Shown: positions 33,701 through 41,845 of the stretch, piece by piece
How positions within the stretch are numbered: position 1 is the stretch's first letter
Layout of the letters: every line of letters begins with the position of its first letter
Source: CAKSUT01 sp045542335
GTDB taxonomy: Bacteria > Bacillota > Clostridia > Oscillospirales > CAG-382
Direction of reading: 5' to 3'
DNA: 45,613 bases
NCBI GenBank assembly: GCA_045542335.1
Contig: JAZQKV010000022.1
Coordinates: forward strand, 1-45,613
Made by a program: the position numbers and the translations under genes
The notes under the pieces: model-generated
The model's input: the letters and a program-made list of their open reading frames with translations, nothing else
Databases searched by the model: none
Told to the model about the DNA's origin: nothing

Positions 33701-36700
33701 CGGCATAGGCGGTGTACTTACTGCGTTTGTTTCTTCCGAGAACACATATGTTGACGGTGAAACAACCTATTACACCTTCCCCTCCCTGACAGCGGCGGTT
33801 GCGGCTCTTGACGGCAACGAGGGTGAGGTTATATTCACGAGCGACGTGACGGAAACTATCTTTACTGATGTTGCAGGCAGAAAAGCAATCACAATCAAAG
33901 GACTTACAGGTTCGGAAATCTATACATTCAGCGACACGTTTACTTTCCTCGGCTCTGCTTTGGTTGACGATATTACATTCAACCTCACGGCGGATAAGTA
34001 TATGTTCGGATACGGCGAGCTCACTTTTGGCGAGGGATTTAGTGCAACAGGTGGAAACATCTATTTTGCAACGGATGATGCATCCAAGTATTTCCCCTCT
34101 TACACCACGGTAAACGGAGGTAAGTTCCTCACATTCAATGTTGCGGGTGCCTATGGAAGTATTCCTGCCGGGGAGAGAGTTACTGCCGAGTTTAACGGCG
34201 GCAGACTCAGTGCTGCAATTAACCTCGGTATGGGTGAAAAGCAAGCCACAAGTGTGATTGAGGGTAATGTTACTCTTATTCTCAACGCCGATGTAACAAA
34301 CAATAAAGAAATCAAGTATGATACAAACAAGTCTCCCGATGGAACAGCTGCAATTTACACGGTTATTCTCAACAACGGTCTTGCAGATTCCTATACTTTT
34401 ACAGAAGATGCTAATGCAATTGTTGACTATCTTGTAAAATCCGGTATCGGTGGAAAGGTTGCAATTTCCACACACGGAACATCTACAACTTCTCCCACAC
34501 TCCTTCTCACACCCGATGATGGATATATACCCAAAGTCAACGGTGACTACCTCGGCACATCCGCACAGGGATACACCTTCACACCCGTGTTTTCCACTTC
34601 CCAGACTGTCATTACAGTTGAATGGGCGGACCAAGCAGAGGTTGCACCTGCAGTATTTGATTACAATGGTGCAAAAGCGACGATTGTAAAGAACGGTGGC
34701 GGAATTGTAAAGTTCGACGGTCAAAGCAGATTTGCATATTCCGACATCAACAGTGCTATTGCGGCTCTCGGTACAGATGGCGGTTACGTTTATATCTTCG
34801 GAACAACTCGTTTTGCGTCTGATGATATTACTTCAGCATCGCATTACTTTACAGATGTAGCAGGTAGAGAAAAGCTTTATATTCTCGGTATTGACGGAAC
34901 GGAGCCCGTTATAGAGTATTACAAAAACGGAGCGATGAAGGGTGATTTGTTTATTGACAATCTCACATATCATCGTGTGGACGGCGAGCTTTATGACACC
35001 GGTTTCCTTCCCACGGGTTTTAATCTTGAGCTTGGCGAAAACTTCAAGACTACTTCAGACTTTAGTGCACAGGTTATGACAATCCACGGAAGTACGTCAA
35101 ACGCTACCTACTCCAAGAAGTCTGTCATAACAATCGGTGGTGGTAATATCACAAGAATTGTTGCAGGTTCAACATACAGCACAGCCACAATTACAGGTGA
35201 TACAGAAATTAACATCAACGGTGGTGCTGTCGTAGATATTTACGGCGGACATCACGGTGGTGCAAGCAACAACAGCACTATCAATGGTAATGTTGATATA
35301 AATATTACCAGCGGTAAGGTTTCAAAAGTAAGAACCGGTTCAAATTCCAAGGGTATTATAAACGGTAATGTTACGGTAAGAATAAATGCAGATCTTCCCG
35401 GAATTAAGCTTTATCACGGAAGTAACATCAATACTCATCCAATAAATGGTAACAGTGCATTTGTTATCAGCGGAGGAAATATTGACGGTGCTATTATCGG
35501 TGACAGCTCTGTTTCGGGCGTTACAGGTGAAAATATCGTTATCATAAACAGCGACGTTGAGGGTGATTACACCTACAACCACGCAGACGGACACACATTC
35601 ATTATCTATGATTCTGAGGGTACAGTGGACGTGGCTTACAACGATGACGGCTCTTTTGCGGGATTTAAGATCAGTTGTGAGGATGAGAGCAAGCACATAC
35701 TTGTTGACGGAATAAGGCTTGCAGAAACAGATGACGACATTTATGAGATTGCTCCAGGAAAGCACACGGTTCTTTTCTCGACATATGCAAATATTTCTTT
35801 TGATATTAACGGTGCTGAGGGTACAGCGCCCGATGATGAAAAAGCTTATGATGGCGTTGTCGTGACACTCCCCGATTCCACAGGCTTTGAGATGTTTAAC
35901 CACGAGTTTGTTGGCTGGAGCCTTGATGCGGATGCAGAGATTGGTGAAATGCAGTTTACCGTTCCTGAAAAGAATGTAACTCTTTATGCAATATGGAAAG
36001 AGATTAAACCGGAGCTTGGGGAAAACTCAAATGTTGAGAATTCCGATGCGGCATCTGTAATTTACACTTCTGTTGCAGCAGATGATTATGAAACAACGGA
36101 TTTTGTTTCAACTGCAATCAGCTTCTCCGAAACGGATGCGGTTGTCATCAATGGTGCCGAGGTTGCTTATGCATACACAATGAGAGCATACGATGGCAAG
36201 GGCGTGAGAGTAACTGAGTTTGCCAACGGTATTAACGCAAGAATTCCAAAATATGTTCTTCCTAAACTGAGTGTTGGTCAGGTGTACAGAATTTATGAAG
36301 TTGCAGCATCGGGTGAGGTTGACGTGCTTGAAGCAGGAGATGTAACTGTTATACCTTATACTGAAGATGAAAACTATCTCTATTATACGTCCTTCAGCGA
36401 TGGTGATTATGTTGTAATGGTTACACAAGCTCTCGAAGCAACTTACACCTATTCCGGAGTATACGATCAAACAAATAAGAAGTATACTCTCAAGCTCTGC
36501 TTCTCCGGCGCAAGTGCATCCTATGGCTCATTTGGTCTGAAATATGACACATCTGTGCTCACGCTTGACAGCTTTACATTTGCACAGGATGTTGCCGATG
36601 CAGGAAGTACATCCGAAGCTGATGGCGGTTTTGCAACATACTACAATCAGAATGGCATTTATCAGAACACTTGGACTGCTAAAAACGGATATGGAATCAA

Positions 36701-37445
36701 TGCGGAAAATGCACCTGTTGAAATCGGAACATTCATTTTCTCAACAGGCGACAGTTTTGACATTGACACTCTTACATTAAACTGTGCAACGCTTTCCGAA
36801 ACGGGAGTTGTGCTTGAAGACGGTACAGCAGAAACTGTTTACGATAACGGCTACTATCTCTATGCACCGATGATTGATAGCGTTGAGGTGTATTGCCAGC
36901 CTATAAATAACGTATTTGTTGTTGATGCAGATGACGGAAAGTTTGCTGTAAACGTTGGATACTCTCTCGTGAGAAGATTTGAAAACTCTTTCATCAAAGA
37001 TGATGATACAGGATATGATAACCGTGCGGTGATAACAGTTGCAAGCAAAGCAGGAGATGTTATTGAAACTGCGTATGAAGATGCCCTTGTGATAAGCGAG
37101 AGCGAAAGCGGAACAGCAGTTGTTGAATTTGCTTGCAAGCTTGAGGCTGGAGAATACACAGTAACATTTGCTAAGAACGGTTATGTTACACATATTTCCA
37201 CGTTTGAGGTTGTTGATGCGGATGTTTCTCTTGGCACAGTTGCGCTTGTTGGCGGCGATATAAGAGATGATTATAGCGATCAAACAGGCGATGGCGTTGT
37301 TGACGTTGATGACTTTTTAAGAGTTCTCAGAGGCTTTATTAAAGATGCACCCGAGATTCTTGGTCAATCAGTTGACATCAACGAGGATGGTAATGTAACT
37401 GTTGACGATCTTTCTGTTGTCAAAGCGGTAATCATAACGAAATAA
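30756..37445 (+). CDS. Giant secreted repeat protein with cohesin-like region and C-terminal dockerin
   Basis: A 2229-residue exported protein (signal peptide about 1-30). Five tandem units of about 300-375 residues begin near 32, 362, 664, 979 and 1299. Each opens with a head like AYTIDGVKTAYVKTGGG, passes through Gly/Asn-rich beta-helix-like turns (GNVTLILNADV, NGGTF, NNG) and ends with a segment like LLTPDDGYIPKVNG. Next come an InlB/Flg_new-type repeat (about 1680-1755, ending VTLYAIWKE), a beta-rich region, a cohesin-like stretch (about 1892-2030, YGSFGLKYDTSVLTLDSF), a carboxypeptidase-regulatory-like domain and a dockerin (about 2165-2229, DQTGDGVVDVDD and DINEDGNVTVDD). No LPXTG, SLH or other anchor is seen. 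It starts 15 bases after the rhamnosidase stop, so the two are one operon. Function is unknown; adhesion or glycan binding is plausible. Confidence 0.88.
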   Translation: MKKSIISLVFVLLASVALALLLCMTSFAAGEVYTVDGLPTVYLSNSETVTVGETTYNTYGTLKEGIAALNKQAGVVVVCGEFTDPTTNSDSTFVDTASRGHILITGLNKDGTDVLKFNHQLSFSGGPTTLENFKLHCLNPSAKYVFGSTDMVWGKGMTTAGSIYYGLLGNLKEVSYAKTTFNEEVNLNQYILSSGSNYAGTQAMTSPATFEIVVNNINKTTRFDLGFNNAANTVYGNVNLIVNGGTFTNKSIILGNKATDFKGAVTAIYNNGITGFDVPAGMDYVVESAEGGEVSIKTQAPYGGAPVFLLTPDDGLAPAVNGTACVANSDGTYTLSPEAPDGTNVQKFAVTWVSATEPTSPMFYSINGEKTAFLKTGGGVYEYEGATVYAFDTLTNIFKANTDKAEIVVLVVGEVSENLHIPNNNPSYLTIRGIDENSKISSTGTVHPWTKVTIENIKVAWTGMFAADGNEFIFGEGLDGTFSGNVYGGGSGSPHGGNLIFNSGVFTKNIYAGSDAATTNTSKCGGHYLTFNGGDFSAATIDAGSLIATDIPNSVVVSVNGGTFAQSQSIGYSNIGTVGGVSAVIFNNGMFDTYGFEYADGFDYAIKSAAGGMVTFDGTDFILTGNAGYAPIVNGKLNITGKFEAGTPGEYVVTWIKTSGTAQAYTIDGVKTAYVKTGGGLIELKEDGTGVYAFSDIVSAIKAAIGGKVIVVGEFSGHTNSFWNGSGTTVICGYDASSSWTFTDTFYNWTPLVIENIILNTNGKTVNADARAFVIGDNVTVEGTGITLIGGAGSKDRNIDVTLNSGTYMTIRGGNSADVGTAVDGTSYYIKLAINGGDYSSASINAGNNSAKTLYGNLLTTITGGTFAEGQTIALNNITVMGNSVLVLSNGIDDTYSFAASANYDYVVKAKSGGTVEVASLGSDTSEPTFVLVPENPLYAPTVNGTPITASATGEFKYVPTAADTQTVIEVDWALDTSPKVYGIGGVLTAFVSSENTYVDGETTYYTFPSLTAAVAALDGNEGEVIFTSDVTETIFTDVAGRKAITIKGLTGSEIYTFSDTFTFLGSALVDDITFNLTADKYMFGYGELTFGEGFSATGGNIYFATDDASKYFPSYTTVNGGKFLTFNVAGAYGSIPAGERVTAEFNGGRLSAAINLGMGEKQATSVIEGNVTLILNADVTNNKEIKYDTNKSPDGTAAIYTVILNNGLADSYTFTEDANAIVDYLVKSGIGGKVAISTHGTSTTSPTLLLTPDDGYIPKVNGDYLGTSAQGYTFTPVFSTSQTVITVEWADQAEVAPAVFDYNGAKATIVKNGGGIVKFDGQSRFAYSDINSAIAALGTDGGYVYIFGTTRFASDDITSASHYFTDVAGREKLYILGIDGTEPVIEYYKNGAMKGDLFIDNLTYHRVDGELYDTGFLPTGFNLELGENFKTTSDFSAQVMTIHGSTSNATYSKKSVITIGGGNITRIVAGSTYSTATITGDTEININGGAVVDIYGGHHGGASNNSTINGNVDINITSGKVSKVRTGSNSKGIINGNVTVRINADLPGIKLYHGSNINTHPINGNSAFVISGGNIDGAIIGDSSVSGVTGENIVIINSDVEGDYTYNHADGHTFIIYDSEGTVDVAYNDDGSFAGFKISCEDESKHILVDGIRLAETDDDIYEIAPGKHTVLFSTYANISFDINGAEGTAPDDEKAYDGVVVTLPDSTGFEMFNHEFVGWSLDADAEIGEMQFTVPEKNVTLYAIWKEIKPELGENSNVENSDAASVIYTSVAADDYETTDFVSTAISFSETDAVVINGAEVAYAYTMRAYDGKGVRVTEFANGINARIPKYVLPKLSVGQVYRIYEVAASGEVDVLEAGDVTVIPYTEDENYLYYTSFSDGDYVVMVTQALEATYTYSGVYDQTNKKYTLKLCFSGASASYGSFGLKYDTSVLTLDSFTFAQDVADAGSTSEADGGFATYYNQNGIYQNTWTAKNGYGINAENAPVEIGTFIFSTGDSFDIDTLTLNCATLSETGVVLEDGTAETVYDNGYYLYAPMIDSVEVYCQPINNVFVVDADDGKFAVNVGYSLVRRFENSFIKDDDTGYDNRAVITVASKAGDVIETAYEDALVISESESGTAVVEFACKLEAGEYTVTFAKNGYVTHISTFEVVDADVSLGTVALVGGDIRDDYSDQTGDGVVDVDDFLRVLRGFIKDAPEILGQSVDINEDGNVTVDDLSVVKAVIITK
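30849..35790 (+). repeat. Five diverged ~0.9-1.1 kb coding repeats
   Basis: The five protein units of the giant gene start at about 30849, 31839, 32743, 33692 and 34648. They align by head motif (xYxI/VxGxxTAxVxxGGG), by an N[GN]G-rich middle and by the APxVNG tail. Similarity is at the protein level and diverged, so recent expansion is not indicated. The fifth unit is longest and differs most at its end. Confidence 0.75.
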
Positions 37446-37469
37446 GCTTATTTTGAGCTTGCCCTATTT

Positions 37470-37509
37470 CCTGCCCCCCTATTCTCTCCTTGGGGGCAGG
37501 ATTCTTTTA
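37470..37509 (+). terminator. GC-rich terminator of the rhamnosidase operon
   Basis: CCTGCCCCC (37470-37478) pairs with GGGGGCAGG (37492-37500), 13-base loop, followed by ATTCTTTTAT. It closes the operon before the araC promoter. Confidence 0.85.
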
Positions 37510-37584
37510 TGATTTATTGCTTGTATTTAACAAATTAAAGGCAGCTTAAAATGTAAATATTTATTATACAATATGCTTTAAGAC

Positions 37585-37613
37585 TTGATTTTACGCATTT
37601 TCTGTGCTATATT
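37585..37613 (+). promoter_or_regulatory. Promoter of the AraC-type regulator
   Basis: TTGATT (37585-37590), 17-base spacer, TATATT (37608-37613), with an extended TGC before the -10. The leader is about 50 bases. Confidence 0.65.
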
Positions 37614-37670
37614 AAAGTTATATAACACGTTTAATACTTGCACAAAATAAATATTTATGGAGTTGTCAGT

Positions 37671-38531
37671 GTGGAAACAATGAAGTTTTCGGAAATCGTT
37701 CCTTTTGTTCGTTATGTGCGTGTTCAGAAAAAGTATTATTACTTTCGCGATGTATATCCTCTCGATAATCGTCTGTTTTATTGCCTCGGAGGAAAGGGCA
37801 TTATTGAAATTGAGGGTGAGAGTTACAGGGTTTCAAAGGATACGGTGATAATGTGGCGAAGCGGAATGAGATATAAATATCTGCCCGATGAAAGCGACCC
37901 TTATTATTTTTACGGAATAAATTTTGATCTGTCTTTGAATAATATGGCAAAAACGACTCCTATAAATCCTGTGGCAAAAGATGATTTCTGCCCTGAAAAG
38001 CTTGTTGAGAGGGTTCATGTTGACGATATTGAAATTTTTAACAAGGTTATTTTCAGAGAGGATTCTTCCAATCTGAAGCCATTATTTGAAAAGATCGAAA
38101 CGGAATTCAGGCTTAAGAAATTGCTTTATGAAAAAAAGACATCGGCAATTGTTACAGAGATTCTTTCGGAACTTACAAGAGGTGCGCTTTCGGAAGCAAC
38201 GGGCAGCGCGGAGAAAAATGTGGATGAAATTCTTCTTTACATTGAAAGACATTGTACAGAGAACCTTTCAAACGCAAAAATCGGCAGACAATTCAATTAT
38301 CATCCGAATCATATAAATTCGCTAATTGTTCGCCATACAGGTGTTTCGCTTCACGGTTATCTTTTGAGATGCCGGATTCAAAGATCAGCAGATTTGCTGA
38401 ATGAATCGGATGTCAGCGTTGCGGAGGCGGCAATTAAATGTGGATTTTCAAATGCGGCATATTTTTCAAGATACTTTAAAAAAATAATGGGCGTAAGTCC
38501 AAGAAAATTTAAAGAGCGTGAAAATGGTTAA
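37671..38531 (+). CDS. AraC-family transcriptional regulator
   Basis: A 286-residue regulator with an N-terminal cupin-like ligand-binding domain (about 1-130; DNRLFYCLGGKGIIEIEG) and a C-terminal AraC DNA-binding domain with two HTH motifs (about 185-284; LSNAKIGRQFNYHPNHINSLIVR and SVAEAAIKCGFSNAAYFSRYFKK, then GVSPRKF). The cupin type is common among sugar-responsive activators near glycosidases. It lies directly downstream of the rhamnosidase operon with its own promoter, so it may sense rhamnose or a rhamnosylated product; this is inferred from position. GTG 37671 lies 8 bases after GGAG; ATG 37680 is an alternative. Confidence 0.9.
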   Translation: METMKFSEIVPFVRYVRVQKKYYYFRDVYPLDNRLFYCLGGKGIIEIEGESYRVSKDTVIMWRSGMRYKYLPDESDPYYFYGINFDLSLNNMAKTTPINPVAKDDFCPEKLVERVHVDDIEIFNKVIFREDSSNLKPLFEKIETEFRLKKLLYEKKTSAIVTEILSELTRGALSEATGSAEKNVDEILLYIERHCTENLSNAKIGRQFNYHPNHINSLIVRHTGVSLHGYLLRCRIQRSADLLNESDVSVAEAAIKCGFSNAAYFSRYFKKIMGVSPRKFKERENG

Positions 38532-38536
38532 AAAGA

Positions 38537-38569
38537 TACAGCAGAGTTTTTGAAAGAAACTCTGCTGTA
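38537..38569. terminator. Bidirectional terminator between araC-type gene and gatB
   Basis: TACAGCAGAGTTT (38537-38549) pairs perfectly with AAACTCTGCTGTA (38557-38569), loop of 7. T-rich tracts flank both sides (AATTTTAT and, on the minus strand, TTTTTAACC). It lies between convergent stops. Confidence 0.92.
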
Positions 38570-38572
38570 ATT

Positions 38573-40015
38573 TTATATATTTTGCAATATTGAGTTTAAA
38601 ATTTCTTCTGCAAGAACCGGGTTTGCCCTGCCCTGCGTTTTTCCCATTACCATTCCCATGAGTGATTTTGCGGCAGCATTCTTTCCGGATTTAAAATCGT
38701 TAACAACCTTTGGCGAATTATCAATAATGTGTGCTATAATTTCATAAAGCTCGTCTTTGTTGTTTATCTGACCAAGATTATTGCTTCGGACATAATCGCT
38801 CGGATTCTCACAAGTCCCGGGGTTTTCACAATAATATTTCAAAACTTTTTTAGCCGTAGAGCTGTTTATAACGGAATCAGACATCATGTCAATTATGGAA
38901 CAAAAATTGTCTGCACTAATTGGGAATGTTTCCGAGGATAGATCAGCTGATTTCAAAAGGTCTGTAATAAGGAGGTTTGCAAGAAGCTTGGGTGATTTGC
39001 AATTCTTTGCAGCCTGTTCAAAATAGTCAGAAATGAACATTTCGGAAGTTAACATTTCGGCATCATAATCAGTTATTCCGTAGGCATCGACATAATTCCG
39101 TTTCCTTTGTTCAGGAAGAGTTGGGATTTGAAGACGCAGGTTTTCAATGTCTTCTTCGCTTAAAACAAACGGAGGAATATCAGGCTCGGGAAAGAATCTG
39201 TAATCGTTGAAATTCTCTTTCTGACGCATGGAAAAGGTTTTTCCGCTTACCTCGTCGAAACGCCGTGTTTCCTGGATGATTGTTTCGCCTGCTTCGAGAG
39301 CTTTTATCTGTCGTTCGTATTCGTGTTCGATAGCTTTCTGAATAAAGTTGAATGAGTTTAAATTTTTAATTTCAGTGCGGGTACCGAGTGTTTTATCTCC
39401 AAGTTTTCTAACAGAAAGGTTTACATCGCATCTCAGAGCTCCTTCGTTCATTTTGCAGTTTGATATACCTGCATACATCATTACAGAACGCAACTTTTTT
39501 ACATATGCAACGGCTTGTTCAAAACTTGAAATATCAGGTTCTGACACTATTTCAATAAGAGGCACACCGCATCTGTTGCAGTCAATAAGAGTTCCGAGCG
39601 TATCGTCATGAATGAGCTTTCCGGCGTCTTCTTCTATGTGAATACGAGTGATACCGATTGCTTTGGTTTCACCATCGACTTCGATATCGAGGTGACCGTC
39701 AAAGCAAAGAGGAAGGTCGAACTGCGAAATTTGATAAGCTTTGGGGAGATCGGGATAAAAGTAATTTTTTCTGTCAAGTTTGGTGTTCTTTGCAATCTTA
39801 CAGTTTAAAGCAATGCCTGCTTTGACAGCAAATTCAACTACTTTTTTGTTGAGAACAGGAAGTGTTCCTGGAAAACCCATACAGGTAGGACAGCATTGAG
39901 TGTTGGGTGGTGCGCCAAAAGCGGTAGAACAACCGCAAAAAATTTTGGTTGCAGTTTTGAGCTCAACATGAACTTCAAGACCGATTACCGCTTCATAACC
40001 GTTTATTAGCTTCAT
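38573..40015 (-). CDS. gatB: Aspartyl/glutamyl-tRNA amidotransferase subunit B
   Basis: A 480-residue GatB, the kinase and tRNA-binding subunit that activates Glu-tRNA(Gln) and Asp-tRNA(Asn) for transamidation. The N terminus has GLEVHVELKT, the Zn-binding cysteines FCGCS and CCPTC, and the family signature with DRKNYFYPDLPKAYQISQ. The C-terminal helical and YqeY-like domains (from about 300, ending AKSLMGMVMGKTQGRANP) are complete. The start overlaps gatA by 4 bases (ATGA). Confidence 0.98.
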   Translation of the reverse strand: MKLINGYEAVIGLEVHVELKTATKIFCGCSTAFGAPPNTQCCPTCMGFPGTLPVLNKKVVEFAVKAGIALNCKIAKNTKLDRKNYFYPDLPKAYQISQFDLPLCFDGHLDIEVDGETKAIGITRIHIEEDAGKLIHDDTLGTLIDCNRCGVPLIEIVSEPDISSFEQAVAYVKKLRSVMMYAGISNCKMNEGALRCDVNLSVRKLGDKTLGTRTEIKNLNSFNFIQKAIEHEYERQIKALEAGETIIQETRRFDEVSGKTFSMRQKENFNDYRFFPEPDIPPFVLSEEDIENLRLQIPTLPEQRKRNYVDAYGITDYDAEMLTSEMFISDYFEQAAKNCKSPKLLANLLITDLLKSADLSSETFPISADNFCSIIDMMSDSVINSSTAKKVLKYYCENPGTCENPSDYVRSNNLGQINNKDELYEIIAHIIDNSPKVVNDFKSGKNAAAKSLMGMVMGKTQGRANPVLAEEILNSILQNI

Positions 40016-41454
40016 TTTGTCACCGCCCTTTCAAAACATTCGCCGACACGGTAAAGTGTTTGTTCATCCATTGCCTTTCCCATAAGCTGTAAACCTATGG
40101 GAAGACCGGATGAGTTTTTTCCGCAAGGAACGGAAAGAGCTGGAAATCCGGTGAGATTTGCGCAAACTGTGCAGACGTCCCCTTTATACATTTCAACGGG
40201 ATTTGTAAGCTTTTCTCCGAGCTTGTAAGCGGCTGTAGGCGTGGTGGGCGTCAGAATTACATCATAGTTTGAAAATGCCTTTAAAAAGGCGTTTATGATG
40301 GCTTGACGGGCAAGCTGAGCCTTGGAATAGAATTTGTCACGGAATCCTTCGCTAAGCACATATGTACCCAGGAGAATTCTTCGTTTTACTTCGCTTCCAA
40401 AGCCTTCACTCCTCGAATTCTCGTAAAGCTCGTCAATTCCGTTAAAAAGCTCGCTTCTGTGCCCAAATCGCACACCGTCAAAACGTGCAAGATTTGATGA
40501 TGCTTCTGCACTGCAAATGATATAGTATGCGGCAAGTGCATGAGAAATCTCCGGAATAGAAATAAACTCCACTTTTGCACCGAGAGTTTTAAAAGTTTCA
40601 ATTGAATTGAGAATGGAGTTTCTGACATCATAGTGAATGTTATCGTTAAAAAGTTCCATTGGGACAGCAATTCTGATACCATCCAGATTATCAGAAAAAA
40701 TTTCATCTGAGAAATTGAACTTACTGTTGTCAATTGAAGTTGCATCAAGGGGATCTTTGCCGGAAACTGCATCAAACACAATGGCATTATCACGCACGCT
40801 TTGCGAAATAACACCAATCTGATCGAATGAAGAAGCAAAAGCAACAAGACCGTAACGTGAAATGCGCCCATAGGTTGGCTTTAATCCTGTTACACCACAA
40901 AAAGCAGCAGGTTGTCTTACAGAGCCGCCTGTATCAGAACCAAGCGCAAAGACCGCTTGGTGAGCTGCGACACTTGCCGAACATCCCCCGGAACTTCCGC
41001 CTGGGACATAACTCTCATTCAAGGGGTTTCGTGTGACTTTGAAAGCAGAATGTTCGGTGGTGGATCCCATTCCAAACTCGTCCATGTTTAGCTTTCCTAA
41101 CAGGACGGCTCCGCATTTTTCTACTAAAACGGCTGCGGTTGCGCTGTAAGGAGGCACGAAGTCTTCAAGCATTTTTGAGCCACAGGTGGTTCTTATGCCC
41201 TTTGTGCAGATGTTATCTTTGAGGGCGAAAGGAATACCGTCAAGTGGATGCAGTCGAGAACCGGAAGCAGTTCTTTTGTCGGAAAGGCGTGCATTTTCAA
41301 TTGCATTCTCCGCACAAACGGTTAGAAAAGCACCAATTGAGCTGTCAGTTTTGGCAATATTCTCAAGAAAAGCGGTTGTGAGTTCAACGGAAGAAATGAT
41401 TTTGTTTTCCAACATATGTGAAAGTTCAATTGCGCTATATGAGAGCAACTCCAT
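40012..41454 (-). CDS. gatA: Aspartyl/glutamyl-tRNA amidotransferase subunit A
   Basis: A 480-residue amidase-signature enzyme that releases ammonia from glutamine for the GatCAB complex. The Lys-cis-Ser-Ser triad is intact and at the positions known in S. aureus GatA: Lys79 (ALKDN), Ser154 (GGSSGG) and Ser178 (SDTGGSVRQPA). AAAGGAGGTAA lies before ATG 41454. It follows gatC by 16 bases and overlaps gatB. Confidence 0.98.
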   Translation of the reverse strand: MELLSYSAIELSHMLENKIISSVELTTAFLENIAKTDSSIGAFLTVCAENAIENARLSDKRTASGSRLHPLDGIPFALKDNICTKGIRTTCGSKMLEDFVPPYSATAAVLVEKCGAVLLGKLNMDEFGMGSTTEHSAFKVTRNPLNESYVPGGSSGGCSASVAAHQAVFALGSDTGGSVRQPAAFCGVTGLKPTYGRISRYGLVAFASSFDQIGVISQSVRDNAIVFDAVSGKDPLDATSIDNSKFNFSDEIFSDNLDGIRIAVPMELFNDNIHYDVRNSILNSIETFKTLGAKVEFISIPEISHALAAYYIICSAEASSNLARFDGVRFGHRSELFNGIDELYENSRSEGFGSEVKRRILLGTYVLSEGFRDKFYSKAQLARQAIINAFLKAFSNYDVILTPTTPTAAYKLGEKLTNPVEMYKGDVCTVCANLTGFPALSVPCGKNSSGLPIGLQLMGKAMDEQTLYRVGECFERAVTK

Positions 41455-41470
41455 TGTTCATTACCTCCTT

Positions 41471-41773
41471 TTACTTTATAACCTTTGGAACTCTGATGTA
41501 TTCAGTTGTCCTGGAGGCGGAATTTTTAAGCAATTCTTCTCTTTCAAAGGAAGCGCAAACATTATCACTGCGTAAATTGCTGTAATGCTCGGTTTTGCTT
41601 AATAAATCATCAGAATCTGTTTCTTTTGATAAAGAGAAGCTTTCAATACTGTTGGCAAAGAAAATTATCTCATTGAGGTCGTCTTTCAGAGCCTCTGCTT
41701 CTGTATCGGTTAATTTTAGCTTTGAAAGCCGGGCAATGCTTTTAATATCGATATTCGAGTTTTCTATTTTCAT
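41471..41773 (-). CDS. gatC: Aspartyl/glutamyl-tRNA amidotransferase subunit C
   Basis: A 100-residue GatC that wraps the A-B interface. IKSIARLSKLKLTDTEAEAL near the N terminus matches the V.k.A.LarL.l.eeE pattern, and the C terminus has ASRTTEYIRVPKVIK, like the family's extended tail. The start at 41773 follows AAGGAA; more upstream in-frame starts lie before that SD. A strong terminator sits 24 bases upstream of the start, so gatCAB must be read through from mreB or use an unrecognised promoter. Confidence 0.92.
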   Translation of the reverse strand: MKIENSNIDIKSIARLSKLKLTDTEAEALKDDLNEIIFFANSIESFSLSKETDSDDLLSKTEHYSNLRSDNVCASFEREELLKNSASRTTEYIRVPKVIK

Positions 41774-41797
41774 TCTATTATTCCTTATCATATAATC

Positions 41798-41836
41798 AAA
41801 AAATGCGTGCGGAATGCATAACCTGCTCACCGCACG
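41798..41836 (-). terminator. Intrinsic terminator between mreB and gatC
   Basis: Minus strand CGTGCGG (41836-41830) pairs with CCGCACG (41812-41806), 17-base loop, followed by CATTTTTT (T run 41803-41798). It lies 10 bases after the mreB stop. Confidence 0.75.
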
Positions 41837-41845
41837 ACACTTTTA

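Noticed and set aside
33420..34724. A 434-codon open frame antisense to the giant repeat gene
   Set aside because: Its product is rich in Cys, Asn and Ser with no domain pattern, has no SD-based start, and the plus-strand frame is clearly the coding one. The opening comes from codon bias in the repeats.
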